Assembly: GCA_017389705.1 (NCBI GenBank)
Contig: JAFPEE010000063.1
Location: 1-47,571, forward strand
Length of the DNA stretch: 47,571 nucleotides
Direction: 5' to 3'
Source of the DNA: Prevotella sp.
GTDB taxonomy: Bacteria; Bacteroidota; Bacteroidia; Bacteroidales; Bacteroidaceae
In this document: in pieces, positions 39,874-45,689 of the stretch
How the letters are laid out: each line of letters starts with the position of its first letter
Position numbering within the stretch: the stretch's first letter is position 1
Made by a program: the position numbers and the translations under genes
The notes under the pieces: model-generated
The model's input: the letters and a program-made list of their open reading frames with translations, nothing else
Told to the model about the DNA's origin: nothing
Database searches by the model: none

Positions 39874-40944
39874 ATGAATCTGAGTGATAAGAAAATCGCC
39901 TTGCTGCTATCGGGTGGCGTTGACTCCAGTGTAGTGCTATACGAACTGGTACGCCAGGGCGTGAAACCTGACTGCTTCTACATCAAGATAGGCCCTGAGG
40001 AACAGGAGGAGTGGGACTGCTCGTCGGAGGAGGACCTGGAGATGGCAACAGCTGTCAGCCACAAGTATGGTTGCCAGTTGGAGGTCATTGACTGCCACAA
40101 GGAGTATTGGGAGCAGGTGACGACCTACACGATGGAAAAGGTACGCCAGGGACTGACACCCAATCCCGACGTCATGTGCAACCGCCTGATTAAGTTTGGA
40201 GCCTTCGACGAGAAGCGAGGACACGAATACGACCTCATAGCCACAGGCCACTATGCACAGACGGAGATAGACGAAGAGGGACGTAAGTGGCTCACTACCA
40301 GCCCTGACCCTGTAAAGGACCAGACGGACTTCCTGGCTCAGATATACGACTGGCAACTGAAGAAGGCCCTCTTCCCCATAGGGCACATGATGAAAGAGGA
40401 GGTGCGCGAGATAGCTGAGCGCGAACACCTGGCGCCAGCCCATAGGCGTGACTCGCAGGGCATCTGTTTCCTTGGGAAAATTAACTACAACGACTACATC
40501 CGACGCTACCTGGGTGAGCTGCCTGGCGACGTGGTAGAGCTGGAGACGGGCAAGAAGATAGGCCAACACAAGGGTCTGTGGTTCCACACCATAGGCCAGC
40601 GAAAGGGGCTGGGCTTTGGAGGTGGCCCATGGTTTGTGGTGAAGAAAGACGTACACCTTAATATATTATATGTCTCGCATGGCTACGACCCAGCAACCGC
40701 GTATAGCCAGGATTTTCTGGTGCGCGACTTCCATTGGCTCACCATCCCCGTCTTCGACAAGGACATCACCTTCAAGATTCGCCATACGTCAGATTATTTC
40801 CATGCCACGATGGAGCCTCAGCCCAATGGGGAGTTCACCATCCATTCTGAGAAGCCCATCCACGGAGTAGCGCCAGGCCAGTTCTGCGTCATCTACGATG
40901 CACAGCACCATCGCTGCTATGGCTCTGGCGAAATCACCATCTGA
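39874..40944 (+). CDS. mnmA: tRNA-specific 2-thiouridylase MnmA
   Basis: A 356-residue enzyme that activates U34 of Lys, Glu and Gln tRNAs with ATP and adds sulfur at C2. The N-terminal PP-loop is LLSGGVDSSVVLYEL. The first catalytic Cys is in NPDVMCNRLIKFGAF and the second in SQGICFLGKINY, as expected for the pair that carries the persulfide. GHYAQTE, KDQTDFLAQ and HTIGQRKGLGFGGGPWFV are further family motifs. Length is normal. The -7 promoter box ends five bases before ATG 39874, so the mRNA is probably leaderless or nearly so. Confidence 0.95.
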   Translation: MNLSDKKIALLLSGGVDSSVVLYELVRQGVKPDCFYIKIGPEEQEEWDCSSEEDLEMATAVSHKYGCQLEVIDCHKEYWEQVTTYTMEKVRQGLTPNPDVMCNRLIKFGAFDEKRGHEYDLIATGHYAQTEIDEEGRKWLTTSPDPVKDQTDFLAQIYDWQLKKALFPIGHMMKEEVREIAEREHLAPAHRRDSQGICFLGKINYNDYIRRYLGELPGDVVELETGKKIGQHKGLWFHTIGQRKGLGFGGGPWFVVKKDVHLNILYVSHGYDPATAYSQDFLVRDFHWLTIPVFDKDITFKIRHTSDYFHATMEPQPNGEFTIHSEKPIHGVAPGQFCVIYDAQHHRCYGSGEITI

Positions 40945-40959
40945 CCTTTCGGGCTTTCT

Positions 40960-42627
40960 TTACCTGTGTCGACGCCTAGTATACTGCTTAGCGTCTATTT
41001 TACCATCAGCGACACCATTGAGGAACAGTTCCAGGTTACTGTATCCGTTGGCAGTAAGCTTCGGTCCGTCGCTGGCGTCATTAGGGTTCAGCCCCACCTT
41101 CTTCTCGTAGCTGTCAGGCATTCCGTCACCATCAGCATCCTGCATGGCACAGTCGTCAGCATCCATCTGCAGACGGGGGTAGCAGGTCACGTCGATGAGG
41201 GTCTTGGTGCTCTCGTCGAGTGCCTTGAAGTCGTCGTGCTGTTGCAGGGTGATGTCGTAGGGTGAATTGATGATACCCAGCTCGGGACGGGCCACCTTAT
41301 GGTTCTTGTGCTTGTCGACATAGGGTATCTCGCGACCCTTGAACTGCGGGTCTATTTTGCCGGCAGCCTCATCCAGGATGCGTCGGTCCACCTCATCATA
41401 GCGAGGCAGCGAGGCACCAGCCTTCGTCACCACTTTCCGATAGGCCTCGTCAGCCGATTCTGCCACCAGACCACTCAGCGCATAAGGGACTTCACGCATC
41501 AGGGTCTTCTCGTAGAGGGCGGCATTATGCTCGGCATTCGAGAAATTGATGGCGCGAGAAGCGTCGTCGGTAGCCAGCCCGTAATAGTTGTCTGCATTCA
41601 CCTTAGCCAGCTCTGAAGCGTCCCATACCTTGCCGGCGCCACGCCACTTGCTGTTGACTTCGAACTTGTTTCCCTTGAGATACCACTGCCCCAATTTCTC
41701 AAGCTCTCCATTCGGACATACGAAATAGCGCTCGTTCGTCGTGGCGGCCTGGGTAGCAGGACCTGGGCGGAAGTAGTTACCCACCATATAGATACGGTCG
41801 TAATGCTCTATTCCGGCCTCTTCCTCTACAGGCTTCACGTAGTTCTCGCCACCATAGATCGATCCTGGCTTGCCACAGTTGTATATCACGTTGTTGAAGA
41901 ACTCGCTGTCCACCTTGCGGTCGTGGTTCTCCTGGCGCACACCATTGAAGCGAGGGGAGCGACTCATGCTATGAGCCAGCAGACAGTGGTGCATCGTGCT
42001 ATGTTCCCCACCCCACTGGGCAGCATAGGCGCGGGCTCCCTTGGCGTTCTTCGAGCAATACAGCCCTTCTGAGAAGATACACCATTGGAAAGTGGTATAG
42101 TTGTTGTCGTAGGCAGTCACGTTTTCCTCCATCGACCACGAGAAGGAGCAGTGGTCCAGAATGACGTTGTGCACATTCTCCATACCCAAGGGCGACATAC
42201 TGCGCCTGGGCAGGTCGCCTGCGCGGAAACGGATGTGGCGGATGATGATGTTCGACCCCAGCTTCACCCTGTAGCCTGCCAGACAGATGCCGCCACCAGG
42301 TGCTGTCTGACCTGCAATCGTGGTGTTCGACTTGATGTCGACATTTGACGTCAGGTAGATGGTTCCGCTCACCTTGAACAACACCGTTCGAGGTGTGTCG
42401 TCGCCCGACTTGACGGCCCAGCGGAAAGTGCCCTCCACCAGATTGTTGTTGGGACAGTCGTCCAGACGTGTCACATAACATACTCTCGAGCCACGCTCAT
42501 CAATGGCTCGTCCTCCCGTTGCAAAGCGGCCATAGCCCTCTGCTGTCGGGAATGCCAGCGTCTGCTCTTGCGCAAACCCTGTCGCTACCACTATAGTGGC
42601 CAACGCTGTCAAAAGCTGTTTCTTCAT
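40960..42627 (-). CDS. Secreted pectate lyase-like polysaccharide lyase (PL1-type)
   Basis: A 555-residue exported protein with signal peptide MKKQLLTALATIVVATGFAQ, starting at 42627; the longer frame to 42714 adds an unrelated basic stretch. Parallel beta-helix lyase features are AEGYGRFATGGR, GTFRWAVKSGDDTPRTVLFKVSGTI, TIAGQTAPGGGICLAGY, IIIRHIRFRAGD, NVILDHCSFSWSMEEN and MSRSPRFNGVR with the likely catalytic Arg. Near the C-terminus DADGDGMPDSYEKKVGLNP is a Ca-binding, thrombospondin-type-3-like motif. It would cleave pectin-type galacturonan and so supply unsaturated ends for the GH105 enzyme at 10157. It is a paralogue of the lyase at 45690. No Bacteroidetes-type promoter was recognised upstream on the minus strand. 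Confidence 0.9.
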   Translation of the reverse strand: MKKQLLTALATIVVATGFAQEQTLAFPTAEGYGRFATGGRAIDERGSRVCYVTRLDDCPNNNLVEGTFRWAVKSGDDTPRTVLFKVSGTIYLTSNVDIKSNTTIAGQTAPGGGICLAGYRVKLGSNIIIRHIRFRAGDLPRRSMSPLGMENVHNVILDHCSFSWSMEENVTAYDNNYTTFQWCIFSEGLYCSKNAKGARAYAAQWGGEHSTMHHCLLAHSMSRSPRFNGVRQENHDRKVDSEFFNNVIYNCGKPGSIYGGENYVKPVEEEAGIEHYDRIYMVGNYFRPGPATQAATTNERYFVCPNGELEKLGQWYLKGNKFEVNSKWRGAGKVWDASELAKVNADNYYGLATDDASRAINFSNAEHNAALYEKTLMREVPYALSGLVAESADEAYRKVVTKAGASLPRYDEVDRRILDEAAGKIDPQFKGREIPYVDKHKNHKVARPELGIINSPYDITLQQHDDFKALDESTKTLIDVTCYPRLQMDADDCAMQDADGDGMPDSYEKKVGLNPNDASDGPKLTANGYSNLELFLNGVADGKIDAKQYTRRRHR

Positions 42628-42728
42628 ATCGAGTTGAGTTTTGATTCCATACCTTATTACACTAACAAGACGAGCAAGCACGCGGATTGTACTCTTTCTT
42701 CGCCTAAAGAACAAAAACGCGCAAAAAG

Positions 42729-42760
42729 TTTGGCAATTTGGAGGAAAAGACGTATATTTG
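42729..42760 (+). promoter_or_regulatory. Promoter of the frameshifted ATPase gene
   Basis: TTTG (42729-42732), 20-base spacer and TATATTTG (42753-42760). The transcript would start near 42766 and run through the repeat array at 42772-42853 before the ATG at 42855. Confidence 0.7.
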
Positions 42761-42771
42761 CAGCCAGAAGA

Positions 42772-42853
42772 TGTAAAACGGAGTTAACACTTTGCAACCA
42801 AAAGTGTAAAGCCGGCTTAACACTTTTATGAAAAAAATGTAAAACAGAGTTTC
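42772..42853 (+). repeat. Array of three TGTAAA-type elements in the ATPase leader
   Basis: Three related elements lie between promoter and start codon: TGTAAAACGGAGTTAACA (from 42772), TGTAAAGCCGGCTTAACA (from 42804) and TGTAAAACAGAGTTTC (from 42838). The spacing is 32 and 34 bases. The middle one sits in a 28-bp palindrome (42800-42827) with one mismatched pair. They could be operators for autoregulation or form mRNA hairpins. Confidence 0.65.
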
Positions 42854-42854
42854 T

Positions 42855-44059
42855 ATGGATAAGCTATTCGAACGTCATGATGCCTATTTGTCGAATGTCC
42901 CAATGGATTATATTCGCGGTCTTTCAACAATATCGACTGGGAGTCGCGCCTGATTGCCATCAAAGGCCCCAAGGGTGTGGGCAAGTCGACCTTGATGCAG
43001 CAGTATATCAAGAGTCATTTTGACACAGACGACAGGCACGTGCTGTACTGTTCGGCAGACACCAATTACTTCACAACCCATACACTCACCGATGTAGCCG
43101 ACCAGTTCTGCAAAATAGGAGGGAAGCATCTTTTTATTGACGAAATACACAAGTACAAGGGGTGGAGCAGTGAAGTCAAGGAGATTTACGACCTGTACAG
43201 AGATTTGCACATCGTGCTCAGCGGCTCGTCGCGCATTCAGATAAACGACGGACAGGCAGACCTTTCGCGTCGCATCTTGGAGTACAACATGCCCGGGCTC
43301 TCCCTACGTGAGTTTCTCAGGCTGGAACTGGGTATCGACATCCAACCCACGTCTCTGCCGGAACTGTTGGCGTCGCCCAATCAGTATTGCCAGTATGTAC
43401 GTAGCCAATGTCACCCCTTGGAACACTTCCGCCGCTACTTGCAGTCAGGCTACTACCCCTTCTACTTTGAAGACAAAGTGAAATACTATAACCGCTTGGA
43501 GAATGTCATCAACTACATTGTAGATGTGGAGCTGACTAAGCATCGAGGCTTAGAGGTGAGCAATACGCGAAGTATCAAGGCCCTGCTACAGGTTGTCGCG
43601 CAAATGACACCCTATGAGGTGGACATCGCCAAACTGTCGAAGGCCACTGCCATCTCGCGGCCCACCACGCTCAAATACCTGAAGCATCTTGAAGAAGCAA
43701 ACCTGGTGCGCAGGCTGTTTGCCAACCTGAGCACCGTCACCGACCTGCAGAAACCAGACAAGATGTATCTCGACAACTCCAATCTGCTTTACGCGCTTAG
43801 CCAGAACACTCCAGAGATGGGAACTGTCAGAGAAACCTTCATGGCCAACCAGTTAGCATCAGCCGGACATCATGTGGAATATGCAGGATACAAAAAAGGT
43901 GACCTGCGAATAGACCACGATACCGTGATTGAAATCGGAGGTGCCGACAAGGGGTTCAGCCAACTGGCAGGTCAGGAGCACGCTTTTGTCGCAGCTGACG
44001 ACATCGAGTCGGCCATGCTGAACAAAATCCCACTATGGGCGTTCGGGTTCCTGTACTGA
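42855..44059 (+). pseudogene. AAA+ ATPase of the DUF4143 type, interrupted by an early frameshift
   Basis: From ATG 42855 the frame reads MDKLFERHDAYLSNVPMDYI-RGL and then shifts to a stop. In another frame from about 42923 the protein continues FNNIDWESRLIAIKGPKGVGKST to 44059. One missing T in the CTTTC run at 42921-42925 explains the break. The rest is intact: Walker A GPKGVGKST, Walker B HLFIDEIHKYKGW, SGSSRIQ sensor, a winged-helix-like region (LSKATAISRPTTLKYLKHLEEANLVRRLF) and a C-terminal DUF4143-type domain ending MLNKIPLWAFGFLY. A GTG at 42977 would start a product inside Walker A, so it is not a sound start. Either a true pseudogene, an assembly error or programmed slippage. Confidence 0.75.
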
Positions 44060-44183
44060 CCCGGTCTTCGCATGTTTCACATTCATCGCACTGCGAATTT
44101 CCCATATTCAAATCTGGAAATCACCGACTTCTGATGACAAAAAGGCAGCAGAAACGTCTTTATGACAACAAAAAGGCAAAAAA

Positions 44184-44215
44184 TTTGGAGAATTGGAATA
44201 AAATCCATAAATTTG
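44184..44215 (+). promoter_or_regulatory. Promoter of the 44255 secreted protein
   Basis: TTTG (44184-44187), 20-base spacer and TAAATTTG (44208-44215), 39 bases before the ATG at 44255. Confidence 0.7.
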
Positions 44216-44254
44216 CACGCAGAAAACTTTTAGTACTAATTAAATTATAACGTT

Positions 44255-45244
44255 ATGAAGAAGATTTTTACCCTAATTAGCATGGCTGTCGTTGCCATGA
44301 GTGTCAATGCCCAAAGCACTTGGAAAGCTGCTGAGTTCGATTTGTCGACAGCAGTGCTGTCAGAGCTTTCAGAAGGTGTTTATGGCGGCGGTACTGCTGA
44401 TGCTCCAGACACCAGCATCCCCCTGACCATCACGACTTCTAGCATTACCGCTACGGTTGACGGTCTGACCTACACGGGTGTGTCGACTCCCAACAGCCTG
44501 AGCAAAAAGGACGTCGAAGATGGAAAGACCCAGGTCTACTGGGAGCTGAAAGGCTCAGTCGACGGCAACGATGCCCTGATTACAAGCGACTGCACACCGC
44601 AGTTCGCCCAGTATCTAATGCCGAAGGGCAATCCTGGCTTCCAGCACTGGGAGTTCTATGAAGTAAATAGTGATGGCGACGAGGTGTTCCGTGCCTACGA
44701 CACCTATTGGGAGCCAGGTGCTACAGCCATGCCTGCCAAGGGTGCTTACCACAAGTTTGCCGCCACCAAGAGCGGTACACTTCGTGTAGGTATCTATGGT
44801 AATAAGAATGCAAATCCCACCTATGTAGTTGACGAGTCTACCAGACAGCCGTTGGCTCCTTCGACAATAGATGTAAGCATCTATTATCAGAACACTGGGT
44901 TTGCTTATGAAGGCAGTGCTGAAGAAGGAACAGCCAAGTACTTCAATGTGGGTAAGATGGCTGACGACTATGTACTGCAGCACACCAATGGTGTAACTCA
45001 GAACCGCCCTGTTCTTGGCTTCATCGATTTCTCTGTCGAGGCGGGCAAGACCTACTGGTTGTTCAATCCCAAGAGCCAGATTGGTATCTATGGTTTCTAT
45101 TTCCAGGCAGGTGGCGAGAGCGGCATCAGCAACGTAAAGGCTGAGCTCGATGCTGATGCTCCCGTTTACAACCTCGCTGGCCAGAAGGTTTCTAATGACT
45201 TCAAGGGTGTAGTTATTCAGAACGGCAAGAAGTTTGTGAAGTAA
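44255..45244 (+). CDS. Secreted protein with a Prevotella-type C-terminal domain
   Basis: A 329-residue exported protein with signal peptide MKKIFTLISMAVVAMSVNAQ. The mature protein is rich in Thr, Ser and Gly and has beta-strand patterns, such as STWKAAEFDLST and HKFAATKSGTLRVGIYGN; it could be a carbohydrate-binding or lectin-like fold, which is a guess. The last 30 residues, with APVYNLAGQKV and GVVIQNGKKFVK, match the C-terminal sequence of many Prevotella exported proteins and look like a short sorting or anchoring domain. It is monocistronic: its own promoter lies at 44184-44215 and a terminator at 45274. It sits between two pectate-lyase genes, which suggests a role in pectin use. Confidence 0.8.
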   Translation: MKKIFTLISMAVVAMSVNAQSTWKAAEFDLSTAVLSELSEGVYGGGTADAPDTSIPLTITTSSITATVDGLTYTGVSTPNSLSKKDVEDGKTQVYWELKGSVDGNDALITSDCTPQFAQYLMPKGNPGFQHWEFYEVNSDGDEVFRAYDTYWEPGATAMPAKGAYHKFAATKSGTLRVGIYGNKNANPTYVVDESTRQPLAPSTIDVSIYYQNTGFAYEGSAEEGTAKYFNVGKMADDYVLQHTNGVTQNRPVLGFIDFSVEAGKTYWLFNPKSQIGIYGFYFQAGGESGISNVKAELDADAPVYNLAGQKVSNDFKGVVIQNGKKFVK

Positions 45245-45273
45245 GCAACACTAACTCATAGAATAATAATGTC

Positions 45274-45308
45274 AGCGGCTCTGCACCAAGCAGGGCCGCT
45301 AACTTTTT
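45274..45308 (+). terminator. Rho-independent terminator after the 44255 gene
   Basis: AGCGGCTCTG (45274-45283) pairs with CAGGGCCGCT (45291-45300), with one G-T pair and a 7-base loop, followed by AACTTTTTC. Confidence 0.75.
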
Positions 45309-45318
45309 CCCCGAAAAG

Positions 45319-45350
45319 TTTGGATTTTAGATGATTTTTTTGTATATTTG
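45319..45350 (+). promoter_or_regulatory. Promoter of the second pectate-lyase gene
   Basis: TTTG (45319-45322), 20-base spacer and TATATTTG (45343-45350). If transcription starts near 45356, the leader before ATG 45690 is about 335 bases, unusually long for this window. Confidence 0.65.
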
Positions 45351-45380
45351 CAGTGTCTTAGGGTGTTGTCGCCTATGGCG

Positions 45381-45396
45381 ATTCTCATTTGAGAAT
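45381..45396. promoter_or_regulatory. 16-base palindrome, candidate operator
   Basis: ATTCTCA (45381-45387) and TGAGAAT (45390-45396) are perfect inverted arms around two bases, about 30 bases downstream of the -7 box. Position and symmetry fit a dimeric repressor site. Confidence 0.35.
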
Positions 45397-45408
45397 ATTG
45401 GAACTGAT

Positions 45409-45563
45409 GACTTTTTCCCGCCCGCTGCAAGACTTTGCCCCGTCCGCCGCAAGGCTTTGCCCCGCCCGCCGCAAGACTTTTTCCCGCCCGCTGAAAACCG
45501 GAGCGCCTGGTCCTCCGTCCCCTTTTGCCTTAGGCTCCGTTCCCTTTTGCCTTAGGCTCCATT
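45409..45563 (+). repeat. 22-bp tandem repeats in the leader of the second lyase gene
   Basis: Four units (45409-45430, 45431-45452, 45453-45474, 45475-45496) share the pattern GACTTT(TT/GC)CCCG-C-CCGC(T/C)GCAA. After a 23-base gap, two copies of a different 22-bp unit follow (45520-45541 and 45542-45563, CCCTTTTGCCTTAGGCTCCG plus TT, or CATT at the end of the second). The identical 22-bp period in both families, about two helical turns, is notable. Confidence 0.8.
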
Positions 45564-45689
45564 GCGCTTAGCCCAAAACTTAGTCTCTCTGAGTCAAGAG
45601 CTTTCCTTGTCAAAATGCGTCATGCTGCTTTGGTGACAAAACGGAGAGCCTTTCGTCTTAATAAAAACGGGAACAAGAAACATTTGCAA

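Larger units (their letters stand above)
45245..45689. other. 445-base intergenic region: terminator, promoter, tandem repeats, long leader
   Basis: No gene is supported here. In order it holds a terminator hairpin (45274-45308), a promoter (45319-45350), a 16-base palindrome ATTCTCATTTGAGAAT (45381-45396), four 22-bp GC-rich tandem repeats (45409-45496), two copies of a second 22-bp repeat (45520-45563), and unremarkable sequence to the lyase ATG. Two short overlapping frames across the repeats have low-complexity Arg/Pro/Ala products and are not believed. Confidence 0.75.

Noticed and set aside
42977-44059. ATPase starting at GTG 42977
   Set aside because: It would begin within the Walker A motif and lack its first glycine; the frame upstream clearly encodes the missing part.
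45409-45563. CRISPR array
   Set aside because: The units are contiguous without unique spacers, only four plus two copies, and no cas gene is present.
45331-45571. Two overlapping short frames over the 22-bp repeats
   Set aside because: Products are low-complexity Arg/Pro/Ala peptides created by the repeat sequence, both frames are open through the same bases, and neither has a convincing start.
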